Under the pieces are notes generated by a model. The model was not told where the DNA came from, made no database searches, and saw only the letters and a program-made list of their open reading frames with translations. This document shows, piece by piece, positions 30,270 to 40,427 of a stretch of DNA of 50,637 bases. The stretch covers positions 1-50,637 of the forward strand of contig JAKURE010000004.1 of the NCBI GenBank assembly GCA_022450005.1, in the 5' to 3' direction. The stretch's first letter is position 1; the number at the start of each line of letters is the position of its first letter. The position numbers were made by a program, and so were the translations under genes. This DNA is from Halobacteriales archaeon (GTDB taxonomy: Archaea > Halobacteriota > Halobacteria > Halobacteriales > Hikarchaeaceae).

Positions 30270-30512
30270 TCATACAACCCTATTTCCTGCATCATCATAT
30301 AATTTTATTGCATCAACCGGACATACCCGTGCAGCCATTTCCGCCTCAAATTCTTCTCCCTCTGGAACTTCCATTATGAATATGTCTTCTCCTTCTTCTA
30401 TTGAATCTCTTAAATCAGCTTTCCCCCGTTTGAGATTTTTCTGAAACCCTTCCCATTCATAAACACATTGAAACATCCCTGTGCAGGTATATCTATCAAA
30501 TTCTATTTTCAT
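30270..30512 (-). CDS. small ferredoxin with few cysteines
   Basis: 80 aa; FDRYTCTGMFQC...ARVCPVDAIKLYD; CPVDAI ferredoxin signature. Confidence 0.8.
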   Translation of the reverse strand: MKIEFDRYTCTGMFQCVYEWEGFQKNLKRGKADLRDSIEEGEDIFIMEVPEGEEFEAEMAARVCPVDAIKLYDDAGNRVV

Positions 30513-30624
30513 ATTTACCCCTTCGTCTTAGTTTGTCTTATGTATACCGAGATTTAGCAACTAATATCAAAAAATTCTATCCACCATACTCATTACTTCT
30601 GCTAACTTCTTATTATCAACAGAC

Positions 30625-32859
30625 GTGAATGTAGATGACCTATCCGATCTGCCTAATAATGCAATAGATCTGCTCAAATCTAGCGGAGTACACACACTCT
30701 ACCCTCCCCAAATAATAGCTGTCGAAGCAGGAATTACTCAAGGAAAAAGTGTAGTAGCCAGTGTCCCCACAGCCAGTGGGAAAACTTTCATAGCCGAGTT
30801 AGCAATGCTTTCGACAATAGCCCGTGGAGGAAAGGCACTCTACATAGTCCCCTTGCGAGCCCTAGCCAACGAAAAAAAACAAGAATTCGATAGATTCGAT
30901 TCCATTGACATATCTGTAGGAAGTTCAACCGGAGATTATGAAAGCACCGACGATTGGCTATCAACCAAGGATATTATCGTTGCAACTTCTGAAAAAGTAG
31001 ACTCTTTAATTCGAAATTTTGCCCCTTGGATTTCCGATTTAACTTGTGTTGTCGCAGACGAAATTCATCTCTTAGACGATGCTTCTAGAGGGCCAACCCT
31101 AGAAATGACTTTGGCAAAACTGATTCATATAAATCCCAATATACAAATAGTTGGCCTATCTGCCACTGTCGGGAATGCCGATCAAATCGCAACTTGGCTC
31201 GACGCAACCTTGATTACATCAACATGGAGACCTATCTCTCTGCGAACTGGTGTTTACCATGACACTTCCATTCATTTCGACGATGGAACTATTCGTGACA
31301 TTCCTAAAAAATCCAACCCGGTTGAGGACATAATTCACGATGTCTTGCAAGAAGATGGATCTGCTCTAGTTTTTGTAAGTTCTCGCAGAAATGCAGAATC
31401 TGCAGCAAAAAAAATAGCTAGTGTAACTGATGGTTTTACCAACGAAACCAAACCAAATTTAATTGAACTAGCAAACCAAGTCCGGGATGAAGGCGAAACC
31501 CAATTGGCGAACACATTGGCCAATTCCATTGAAATGGGATCTGCATTTCACCACGCTGGATTGGTAAATAATCATCGCAGATTGGTTGAAAAGTCTTTTC
31601 GAGAACGTACAATAAAAGTGGTATGTGCCACTCCCACTTTGGCAGCCGGTGTCAACACACCTAGTAGACGTGTCATAGTTCGAGATTGGCGTAGATATAA
31701 TTCTTTCCGTGGAGGTATGGAGCCACTCTCCGTCATAGAAATGCATCAAATGTTTGGTCGGGCTGGCCGACCCAACTTAGATCCTTATGGGGAAGCAATA
31801 CTGTTGGCTTCGACACCCGACGAATTCAATGAACTTTTCGACCGATATATTGGAGCAGAACCCGAGTCCATCGAATCAAAGTTAGCTGTAGAACCTGCTT
31901 TAAGAACTCATATTTTATCTGCTATAGCTACTGGATTTGCTACCACTACGGAAGGACTCCTAGACTTTTTAGATGGAACTCTCTACGCGACACAAACCAC
32001 CGATACAAGAAGATTAAAATTTGTTACACATTCTGTGCTTGAATATTTAGAGGTCAATGGATTTCTAACTATGGTTGATGGCGATCTCTCCGCTACAAAG
32101 ATAGGGGAAGAAGTTTCTCGAATTTACCTCGATCCAATGTCTGCAGCCGAGATAATCTATGGACTAAAAACTTCTGAAAATCCTAGCCCCTTAGGTCTAT
32201 TCCATCTCATCAGTCGTACCCCCGATACTTACCCTTTATACCTCAAATCTGGAGACCGAGAATTTTATTACCAATTGGCATACGAATCTCAATCAGACTT
32301 TTTAGGGTCTTCTCCCTCTGAATTTGATCCCCATTGGGAAGATTGGCTTTCCGCTCTTAAAACAGCAAAAATGATAGAAGACTGGACTCAAGAAACGGAT
32401 GAAGAAACAATTACCAAACACTATCGAATGGGACCCGGGGACATACGTGCTAAAATAGATACCGCAGATTGGCTACTACGCGCAGCAGAAAGACTTGCCC
32501 TCTCTTTAGATCTACAATCCACTTCCACCATCCGAAATCTCCAAAGACGGGTAAAATATGGTGTAAAAGAAGAATTACTCGAATTAGTTGCAGTCCAAGG
32601 TGTGGGAAGAATTCGGGCCAGGCAATTGTTTAACCATGGAATCCACACCCGATCCGATCTACGCACAGAAGACAAACAACTTATTCTCACTGCCCTTTCT
32701 GGAAGAAAACTCACCACCGAACAAATCCTCCAAAACGCAGGGCGAACTGACTCTTCGTTGGAGGATATTTCTCCCAACCGACCATTTTCTTCTATAACAC
32801 ACAAAAAAACATCCAACCGGGAAGATGAAGATCAAGCGAATTTAGGAGATTTTAAATGA
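30625..32859 (+). CDS. hel308: Hel308/Hjm-type DNA helicase
   Basis: VPTASGKTFIAELAML, VVADEIHLLDD, QMFGRAGRPNLDP, C-terminal HhH. Confidence 0.94.
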   Translation: MNVDDLSDLPNNAIDLLKSSGVHTLYPPQIIAVEAGITQGKSVVASVPTASGKTFIAELAMLSTIARGGKALYIVPLRALANEKKQEFDRFDSIDISVGSSTGDYESTDDWLSTKDIIVATSEKVDSLIRNFAPWISDLTCVVADEIHLLDDASRGPTLEMTLAKLIHINPNIQIVGLSATVGNADQIATWLDATLITSTWRPISLRTGVYHDTSIHFDDGTIRDIPKKSNPVEDIIHDVLQEDGSALVFVSSRRNAESAAKKIASVTDGFTNETKPNLIELANQVRDEGETQLANTLANSIEMGSAFHHAGLVNNHRRLVEKSFRERTIKVVCATPTLAAGVNTPSRRVIVRDWRRYNSFRGGMEPLSVIEMHQMFGRAGRPNLDPYGEAILLASTPDEFNELFDRYIGAEPESIESKLAVEPALRTHILSAIATGFATTTEGLLDFLDGTLYATQTTDTRRLKFVTHSVLEYLEVNGFLTMVDGDLSATKIGEEVSRIYLDPMSAAEIIYGLKTSENPSPLGLFHLISRTPDTYPLYLKSGDREFYYQLAYESQSDFLGSSPSEFDPHWEDWLSALKTAKMIEDWTQETDEETITKHYRMGPGDIRAKIDTADWLLRAAERLALSLDLQSTSTIRNLQRRVKYGVKEELLELVAVQGVGRIRARQLFNHGIHTRSDLRTEDKQLILTALSGRKLTTEQILQNAGRTDSSLEDISPNRPFSSITHKKTSNREDEDQANLGDFK

Positions 32860-33347
32860 TTCTCATCGAAGGACACCTAGTCGACACAGATACCTCTTCT
32901 TTTCTCGAAAACCTCACCGGAATAGCCACCGAGCAAGAATGTGTTATTCAATCATTCGATGCGCGGTATATAGCTGGGAAATCCCATCTAATTCTAGCAA
33001 CAGAATATTCTAAAAGGGCATTTGAACGTGGGGATTCCATCGCAAAAAATCCTGCAATAGAGCTTCTTTTATACGCTTCTGGAAGGCGTCAAATAAATCG
33101 TGCGATGGAGATGTGTATCAGCCCCAAAACCACCGATGTAGTCATAGCTATTTACGGGGAAAACGAGACTAATTCTTCCGATCTACTACAGGAATTAATT
33201 CTACCCTCTGATGTGATAAATCCCACTAAAAATCTCGAATTACTTTGTACTTTTTTCGACATAACCAAACAAGAACTCGAAGTTTCCTCTACTGATATAG
33301 AATCATTAGTCCTCGAACGCGTAGCACTTCTCAATCTATCTAAATAA
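32856..33347 (+). CDS. cgi121: KEOPS complex subunit Cgi121
   Basis: LLLYASGRRQINRAMEMCISPKTTDVVIAIYG; ATGA overlap with hel308. Confidence 0.85.
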   Translation: MILIEGHLVDTDTSSFLENLTGIATEQECVIQSFDARYIAGKSHLILATEYSKRAFERGDSIAKNPAIELLLYASGRRQINRAMEMCISPKTTDVVIAIYGENETNSSDLLQELILPSDVINPTKNLELLCTFFDITKQELEVSSTDIESLVLERVALLNLSK

Positions 33348-33409
33348 CCCCCTTTTCATTTCCTGTAGTTTTATGCACTAGCACGTCGTATGGGGGTCAG
33401 GTAAAATTC

Positions 33410-33670
33410 ATGCACCGTTACACACAACAAATCTTATTCGCTATAGTTATGTTACTAATAGATCTCCTCGTACTCCTTCCCCTTTTCATCTTCCGCGTCA
33501 GCGGAATCGCTGGATATGGTGGCTGGGGATACCCCGGCCCCGGGGTCATGTTTGTAAATGTCTTACTCATTTGGCTCCTTTACATTGGAATCTTCAATGT
33601 TTTCTTGGCGGACTACGGAGGAAACATAGGAAAAAGTGTAGCAAAAGCTATCTTTGACAAATTTCTATGA
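33410..33670 (+). CDS. small 2-TM hypothetical protein
   Basis: 86 aa with two hydrophobic helices and a GIAGYGGWGYPGPGVM loop. Confidence 0.6.
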   Translation: MHRYTQQILFAIVMLLIDLLVLLPLFIFRVSGIAGYGGWGYPGPGVMFVNVLLIWLLYIGIFNVFLADYGGNIGKSVAKAIFDKFL

Positions 33671-33721
33671 TGATTCACCCCACACATTCCCTCTCTATTC
33701 TTAATTAGAAACACCCCCCCT

Positions 33722-36082
33722 ATGACAAATTCGATAGGATCTCGGATTCCTTCAAAATTAGGGGAAATTTTTGTCACTGGATCTGGTACTTTCGTCGATG
33801 ATATGGCGTTTCCCGGAATGCTCCATGCACGTTTCGTCCGTTGCCCACATCCACACGCAAAAATCGTTTCAATAGATACTTCGCATGCCCTTTCTATCCC
33901 CGGAGTTGAATTAGTTTGGACTTGGAAGGATCTATCACCTTATCTAAGCTCTAATCATTTTGGGCATGATATCCTCGATGAAGAACCCCTTGCTATCGAT
34001 CGAGCTCGTTATGTAGGTGATGAAGTTGCTATAGTTCTAGCCCAAGACGCTCATACAGCCCTCGAAGCATCTGAAGCCGTTAATATCACCTACGATCTCC
34101 TACCCTCAGTCACTAGCGTCGAAGACGCTCTTTCATCTACATCTCCGCTGCTACATCCCCGCCTAGATGAGGATCCTAGCTCTTCAGTCAAAGGAAATTT
34201 ATTACATTCCTTTTCAATTAAAACCGGGGATGTCCCGGCGGCTCTAAAATCTCCTCATGTTTCTGCATCCGGATCCTTCAAAACCAACCGAACTAGTCCA
34301 TCTGCACTCGAGCCCCATGGAGTCATAGCTAGCTACACACCCGGAAGGGAGCTTGCTATTCATTCTCCCAATCAAAAACCCCATTCGATGGTGACTAATT
34401 TAGAAACTATATTTGGGTTTGAACCCGGATTTATCACCTGGAATGTACCTGACATTGGGGGTTCTTTTGGTACTAAAGCAGAATTACTTTCTCATGAAAT
34501 TTGTGCCTCTGCACTTACACTCGCCACCCGTAAACCTGTAAAGATAATCCTCGATCGATTAGAAGAATTACAGACAGGAAGAGGTCGGCCAGAAGAACAT
34601 TTTAATGCGTGCTTAACCGCAGATAAAAATGGTAATTTTATATCACTCACGGTCGACATGATTCAAAACACTGGAGCATACGCTTCATACGGCATCCACA
34701 CCTCCGAAACACCCGGACTCCTTGCAGCCTGTCCGTATCTAATCGAACATCAAAACATATCTGGAAAAGTTGTCTATACAAATGTGGTACCCTCTGGGGC
34801 TGTTAGGGGGTTCGGCGATTCTCAATATACTTTCGTCAGAGAACAACTAGTTGATGCAATCTCTAGAAAACTCAATAGAGATCCCATCGATTTGAGATTG
34901 CAAAATATAGCCACGAAAGACCAAATGCCAGTTACAACGGCAACTGGCATTAAATGGAGAAACACGGATTTACCTTCTTGTATTACTGCAGTAAGAGATT
35001 CACTTTCTCTACCATCCGCTCCTCCTTCAAACAATAAACTTCGAGGTATAGGACTAGCCGTTTCTGTCAAACGAAATGGAAAAAAAGGTGCGAACTCTGA
35101 TTTCTCTAAAGCCACAGTTGAGGTCAATAACAAAGGCACGGTTTACATATACTCCGACGTTATCAGCGTTGGTCAGGGCACCGAGACTGGTCTTGCTCAA
35201 ATAACATCAGAAATTTTGGGAATTTCTCAAAAGAGAATAAAAGTTATAACTGGAAACACAGATACAATTGCAGATGGCCACGGAGTAGGCGCCGATAGAG
35301 GCACTGTATTCATTGGAAGTGCAACTGCAAAAGCCGCAGAAAATCTTCGAGAAAAAATTATCAAAATCGCATCTAATTTCTTACAAATAGAATCTAAATA
35401 TGTAACCCTTTCTTCTGATAGGATCTTCGATGCATCCAACCCTGACAATGGGATGGAATTCACAGAATTCGCTCGCCGCGCTAGATTCGACGATCCCTCT
35501 ACTAAATTAAATCAAAATGAAACTGGGGTGTCCCTGATAGGGCATGCAACTTTCGAAAGTTTAGAAGCACAAACCGTAGATCCTAAAACCAGGTTGGGGA
35601 ACGTTTCTCATACTTACACCCATTCTGCTGTCGGAGTAATTGTAGATGTAGACCTAGGTACTGGGGATATTGACATACTCGATATATGTGTTGCAGAGGA
35701 CTTGGGTTGTGTAATTAACCCCCTTTTAGTCGAGGGACAAATTCAAGGGTGTATCGGCCACGCAGCAGGGGACGTTTTTCTCGAGAACTTTACGTATGAT
35801 TCCCATGGACATCCCCACAATGGAACTCTAGTTGACTACCACCTTCCAACTACCATTGACGTCCCCTTGCTAACTAAAATGCATAAAATTGAATCTCCCG
35901 ATCCTGCCACTTCCCATGGGCAAAGAGGAGCTGGAGAAGGTGCATTATTACCATTCCCCGCCGCGATAGCAAATGCTATTCGTGATGCCACAGGTGTTCG
36001 TTTCAGAGAGCTACCACTCTCCCCTCAAAAAATTCTCCCCTCTCTCATAGACCATGGGTTTTCAATCCACGAAAAATCATAG
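33722..36082 (+). CDS. molybdopterin-dependent xanthine/CO dehydrogenase-type large subunit
   Basis: VVPSGAVRGFGDSQYTFVRE, SVGQGTETGLAQI, GQRGAGEGALLPFPAAIANAI; 786 aa. Confidence 0.9.
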   Translation: MTNSIGSRIPSKLGEIFVTGSGTFVDDMAFPGMLHARFVRCPHPHAKIVSIDTSHALSIPGVELVWTWKDLSPYLSSNHFGHDILDEEPLAIDRARYVGDEVAIVLAQDAHTALEASEAVNITYDLLPSVTSVEDALSSTSPLLHPRLDEDPSSSVKGNLLHSFSIKTGDVPAALKSPHVSASGSFKTNRTSPSALEPHGVIASYTPGRELAIHSPNQKPHSMVTNLETIFGFEPGFITWNVPDIGGSFGTKAELLSHEICASALTLATRKPVKIILDRLEELQTGRGRPEEHFNACLTADKNGNFISLTVDMIQNTGAYASYGIHTSETPGLLAACPYLIEHQNISGKVVYTNVVPSGAVRGFGDSQYTFVREQLVDAISRKLNRDPIDLRLQNIATKDQMPVTTATGIKWRNTDLPSCITAVRDSLSLPSAPPSNNKLRGIGLAVSVKRNGKKGANSDFSKATVEVNNKGTVYIYSDVISVGQGTETGLAQITSEILGISQKRIKVITGNTDTIADGHGVGADRGTVFIGSATAKAAENLREKIIKIASNFLQIESKYVTLSSDRIFDASNPDNGMEFTEFARRARFDDPSTKLNQNETGVSLIGHATFESLEAQTVDPKTRLGNVSHTYTHSAVGVIVDVDLGTGDIDILDICVAEDLGCVINPLLVEGQIQGCIGHAAGDVFLENFTYDSHGHPHNGTLVDYHLPTTIDVPLLTKMHKIESPDPATSHGQRGAGEGALLPFPAAIANAIRDATGVRFRELPLSPQKILPSLIDHGFSIHEKS

Positions 36083-36097
36083 TTCACCGCTTTAATT

Positions 36098-37831
36098 TTA
36101 CTCCACCACATGAAGAGACAAAAACGATTCCTTATCTGATTCATGATAGATAGTATTGGTGGCAATCTGCATATCTCCCATTGCTGCATCACATGGGTGA
36201 ATTTCAGTATTTGAATTCCTATCCCATCTTGGGAAACTACTCGAAGAAATTTCCAATCTAATTCTATGACCTGGCTTAAATGTATGGGCAACATGCCACA
36301 AATCTACAGAGATCTCATACACATCTCCTGGTTGCATGAATGTAGCTTCTTCCATTGAATCTCTATATCTAGCTCTCAAAATACCCTCTGTAACATTTCC
36401 ACAGTATCCATTTGGTTCCACGTCTACTAGTTTAGCTGTGAAATCCGTGTCCACTGCTGAACTTGATATGAATAACTTTGCCTCAACAGGACCTGCTATC
36501 GTAACCGCCCTATCCAAACGAGGTGTTGTGTATACTAACACATCTTCTCTTTCTTCAATCACCGACTGATCTTTTACCCCTGCCTCTTGCACCTCCGGCA
36601 TTTGAATTCGACCACCCATGGTTGGAACTGGATCAAGTGGATCATACTGGTAACTATCTGGACATTGTATATCTGGGGTATCCAACAACAATGTCCCATT
36701 CCCAAACCTCGTATTTGCCTGTCCCGCACTATGCAAATAATATTTAACATCTCTGCCCTCCGGAGGCCACGCATCCGCGTTGGTCCACTCTCTAGACCCT
36801 ATATCAAAATAACGAACAAGAGGCAGTTCTTTGAGTTTCTCAGTTTCTCCTTTCAACCACGCGTCGAACCACGAAAATATAAATGGTCCAACAAAACCTG
36901 CAGCGCTGGACGCTATAGGTCCAAATACTTTATCCCCGACCCTATCATTCGCATATCCCATATATGATTCATGGGCCCATGGTCCAATTAACAATCTTTG
37001 TTCATTTTTCGGAATATCCTTTCCACTTTCTTGCAAAGCGTTGTACATATCCATATGACCTCTAGAAAAGAGATCTTGCCACCCTGTTATATCCAAAGTT
37101 GGGGCGGATACGGCAGATGCTTTCTGCGTTGCATCAATAGATTTCCAATACTCATCATAGGTTGGATGATCCAACCAATCTTGATAGTAACTCACTAATT
37201 CTCTTTCCAATCCTGGAGCCTTTCTGTGTGGCAAATAAGACATACTTTCTTGCAAATGAGCGGCCGCATAGGTCAGATGTTTTTTTGCTATTTCTCTCTT
37301 ACTTTCCTCCAACCCTGACACAGCCCCTAAAGCTAATTTTATTGCCCATCTGTGGTTAAATCCCAATTCAAATGCTCCACCTGTGTATGTCCAACCTTGA
37401 TGATAATTAGCCCCTGTTAGATATGCAACAGCGGCTTCCAAATGAGGTGGATTTGAAACAACAGCCTGCCTGACAGTAACGCCGAGATATGAATTTCCAT
37501 ATCTCCCTACTTTCCCATTACCCCATTCTTGTTTGGCAACCCACTCAACCGAATCATACCCATCATCAGCTTCGGTATAAAACGGAACAAATTCTCCATC
37601 TGATGTAAATCTCCCCCTGGTATCTTGAACAACAATTACATAACCGCGCTCTGGTCCTTGGATGGGATTTACCATCGGGGCCCCTGTGGACTGAGCACTA
37701 GATTTATTGTATGGAATGCGTGTTAGCAGCGCTGGGTATTCTCCATCTTCACTAGGTCGATAGATATCTGCTCTAAGAATAACCCCATCTCTCATGGGCA
37801 TCGGCACATCACGTTCTACATAAAATTGCAT
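36098..37831 (-). CDS. CocE/NonD (X-Pro dipeptidyl-peptidase S15-like) hydrolase
   Basis: MRDGVILRADIYRPSEDGEYPALLTRIPY, VVQDTRGRFTSDGEF, GRYGNSYLGVTVRQAV, C-terminal jelly-roll. Confidence 0.92.
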   Translation of the reverse strand: MQFYVERDVPMPMRDGVILRADIYRPSEDGEYPALLTRIPYNKSSAQSTGAPMVNPIQGPERGYVIVVQDTRGRFTSDGEFVPFYTEADDGYDSVEWVAKQEWGNGKVGRYGNSYLGVTVRQAVVSNPPHLEAAVAYLTGANYHQGWTYTGGAFELGFNHRWAIKLALGAVSGLEESKREIAKKHLTYAAAHLQESMSYLPHRKAPGLERELVSYYQDWLDHPTYDEYWKSIDATQKASAVSAPTLDITGWQDLFSRGHMDMYNALQESGKDIPKNEQRLLIGPWAHESYMGYANDRVGDKVFGPIASSAAGFVGPFIFSWFDAWLKGETEKLKELPLVRYFDIGSREWTNADAWPPEGRDVKYYLHSAGQANTRFGNGTLLLDTPDIQCPDSYQYDPLDPVPTMGGRIQMPEVQEAGVKDQSVIEEREDVLVYTTPRLDRAVTIAGPVEAKLFISSSAVDTDFTAKLVDVEPNGYCGNVTEGILRARYRDSMEEATFMQPGDVYEISVDLWHVAHTFKPGHRIRLEISSSSFPRWDRNSNTEIHPCDAAMGDMQIATNTIYHESDKESFLSLHVVE

Positions 37832-37872
37832 ATCGTGAAAAAGACCTTCTCGAGTCTTATACTTGTATATGC

Positions 37873-38859
37873 CTACTTAAGCAGCGGGAGAACTTCTTCC
37901 CCTATCAAATCCATACAATAATCATAATCGTGCAATCTAAAACGAAGGTCAAAGACAATATGATCAACTCCAGCTTCAATAAATTTTCCCACCTCTTGCG
38001 CAATGTCTTCTGGTGTTCCTGCCATAATTACCCCTTCCAAGTCCTCTAGATTCTCGAATTTTCCTGATTTTGGTTTGAGCCACCATCTCTGATTATTTGC
38101 AGCATTTAGCAACCCTTCTACATTCACGGGCTCTAAAGCCTTCTCACGTGTCGTATCTGGACTGGTAGGAGGAACCACCCCTACCGTTGGCATATCCTTT
38201 CCACTCTCTTCTGATAATTCTCTCAATTGGCGCATTCTCACTCTAAATGTAGGAATGGTGATTCTCCCCGGAAACCACCCGTCACAATATTCAACCGCCC
38301 TTCTCGCAGATGCCGGTGTGGACCCCCCATACCAAATAGGTATCTCCCTCTTTGGTCTTGGGGCAATTCCCAATCCTTCTACTGGAAACAATCTTCCATC
38401 ATAGGTTATTTCATCATTTCCCCATGCCAATCTCATAATTTCAACCGCTTCTCTCACAGCATCAACTCTATCATCTAAACCCAATCCTACTAGCTCGAAT
38501 TCATCTTTAAACAATGTCGCACCTGCTCCCATTCCTGCAATAACTCTCCCTTCAGATAACCAATCCAAACTAGCAAATAAATGTGCCATATACAATGGAT
38601 GTCTCCACGGAACTGCAACGGCAGTTCCCAATTTTAATTTTTTAGTTGCAGCTGCCAACCCTGCTAATACAACAAAAGGTTCCACCATTGTGGCACTTGA
38701 TCCTTCAAACCCATGCCCATGAAACCGTAAGAAATGATCTCTAACCCACACAGAATCAAATTCTAGTTCTTCTGCTCTTTTTGCCCCTTCTATCAGCGAC
38801 GAAGCAGACGCATGCTCTCCAAAATGTGGTAACAATAATCCATAACTAACTTTTCCCAT
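37873..38859 (-). CDS. LLM-class (luciferase-like) flavin/F420-dependent oxidoreductase
   Basis: GLLLPHFGEHASASSLIEGAKRAEELEFDSVWVRDHF, KLKLGTAVAVPWRHPLYMAHLFASLDWLSEGRVIAGMGAG. Confidence 0.92.
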   Translation of the reverse strand: MGKVSYGLLLPHFGEHASASSLIEGAKRAEELEFDSVWVRDHFLRFHGHGFEGSSATMVEPFVVLAGLAAATKKLKLGTAVAVPWRHPLYMAHLFASLDWLSEGRVIAGMGAGATLFKDEFELVGLGLDDRVDAVREAVEIMRLAWGNDEITYDGRLFPVEGLGIAPRPKREIPIWYGGSTPASARRAVEYCDGWFPGRITIPTFRVRMRQLRELSEESGKDMPTVGVVPPTSPDTTREKALEPVNVEGLLNAANNQRWWLKPKSGKFENLEDLEGVIMAGTPEDIAQEVGKFIEAGVDHIVFDLRFRLHDYDYCMDLIGEEVLPLLK

Positions 38860-38904
38860 GTCTAACTATTTGACGACTTGTATACCTATTTCTTTGCTTT
38901 GTGC

Positions 38905-39261
38905 TCACACATCTAGATATACTGTTTGCTCTTCAACCACGATTTTGTATGTTGGAATCCTTATATCTGGATCCCCTGCATGCTCCCCGGTTTTAATATC
39001 ATATGCCCATCCATGCCAAGGACATATTACTACATAATCCTCTGTGAAATATTCCTCTGGAAGTTTTCCAAGAGGAGGGACGTCTCCTCCTACTCTTTTT
39101 CTTATATCTCCTGTACACACCGGGCCCCTTTGATGGCAACAAGAGTTAAGCAGTGCATAAAATTCCCCATCTATGTTAAATATCCCCACTTCGACACCTT
39201 TCACTTTAACCACTTTACCCTCTCCGTGCTCTACTTCTTCTACTTTACAAACCTCAATCAT
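38905..39261 (-). CDS. Rieske (2Fe-2S) domain protein
   Basis: NSCCHQRGPVCTG ... VICPWHGWAYDIKTGEH. Confidence 0.92.
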   Translation of the reverse strand: MIEVCKVEEVEHGEGKVVKVKGVEVGIFNIDGEFYALLNSCCHQRGPVCTGDIRKRVGGDVPPLGKLPEEYFTEDYVVICPWHGWAYDIKTGEHAGDPDIRIPTYKIVVEEQTVYLDV

Positions 39262-40334
39262 ACTCCAAAGACCTCCTCTGCATTTTTCCCTAGTATCCCC
39301 TCCTTTTCCTCCTCTGTTAAAAACGCCAGTTCATTTATCGCACTTGGATCATCAAAATCTTCGTGAGGATAATCCGACGCATACATAAGACGATCCGGAC
39401 CCCCAATCATTTCGATAACATATTGTAGATATTTCTTATCTGGAACTATTTCCATCGGTTGAGTTCCATAATAAAATTCTTTCATATATTCTGAAGGGCG
39501 TTTTCTCATTAAGACAGCCTCATCTTGCATTCTAAGATATTCCATGTCCATCCGATACATCATCATTGGTATCCAAAACAAACCAGTTTCTTGAAATACA
39601 AAATCTAGTTTAGGGAACTTCTCAGGAACTCCTTGGGAAACAACGTTCGCGATAGTTGTCATATTGTCAAATAAAAATCCTAGTGCATGCGTCTCCATTA
39701 TTGTTGTAAAACCCGATAACCACCCAAAGTTATCTAGAGTCGCACTTCCACCGTGGTACAACACAGGCAAATCTGCACGTTGACACGCATCGTAGATCGG
39801 ATCGTATTTCCTGTGTCCCATTGGAGGTTCAATCCGCGCTGTTAGCACACAAGCACCAATAATTGCTTTTTCACTAGCGTAGTCATCTATGAGTTCTGCG
39901 GCCTTCACCGGATCATTATATGGGACTGGAATTGACATATACATGCCCTCATCCGCATCCGCTATTTTATCAAGCATGTACTGTATATATGCCTCCGCAA
40001 ATTTCGTCTGGCGCTTGTCTTCCTCTAACATAGCAAATGTGAGAATTTGTTCAGACAATAACAATATTTTGTCAAATGACATTTCTTCCATTAGCTGCAC
40101 AACTCCCTCCTTTGTATTGAAATCCACATCCCGCCTCTTAATACTAGGATAATTAAATCCATCTGGTCTCGATAGGCTCGGCCAAAATGATATGGGAACG
40201 CTCCTGTTGGCTGTACTCCCATACTCAAATTTTAATTTCCACGGGTCATCATCATCAATATAATCCACTATATCATACAACGTCTCTACGTAGTGGGCAT
40301 CCGTATCAAAAATGGTCTTTCCACCTATTGCCAT
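39258..40334 (-). CDS. amidohydrolase family protein (ACMSD/resorcylate decarboxylase-like)
   Basis: FDTDAHYVE, VLYHGGSATLDNFGW, MYASDYPHEDFDDPS, EVFGV C-terminus. Confidence 0.88.
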   Translation of the reverse strand: MAIGGKTIFDTDAHYVETLYDIVDYIDDDDPWKLKFEYGSTANRSVPISFWPSLSRPDGFNYPSIKRRDVDFNTKEGVVQLMEEMSFDKILLLSEQILTFAMLEEDKRQTKFAEAYIQYMLDKIADADEGMYMSIPVPYNDPVKAAELIDDYASEKAIIGACVLTARIEPPMGHRKYDPIYDACQRADLPVLYHGGSATLDNFGWLSGFTTIMETHALGFLFDNMTTIANVVSQGVPEKFPKLDFVFQETGLFWIPMMMYRMDMEYLRMQDEAVLMRKRPSEYMKEFYYGTQPMEIVPDKKYLQYVIEMIGGPDRLMYASDYPHEDFDDPSAINELAFLTEEEKEGILGKNAEEVFGV

Positions 40335-40427
40335 ACCGATCTATTGGATCTTGAAATACCAAATATAAGTCGATTCAGTCATCCAGGAAGATTGGCCATT
40401 TCTTGGATACAATATACTATTTCTATA

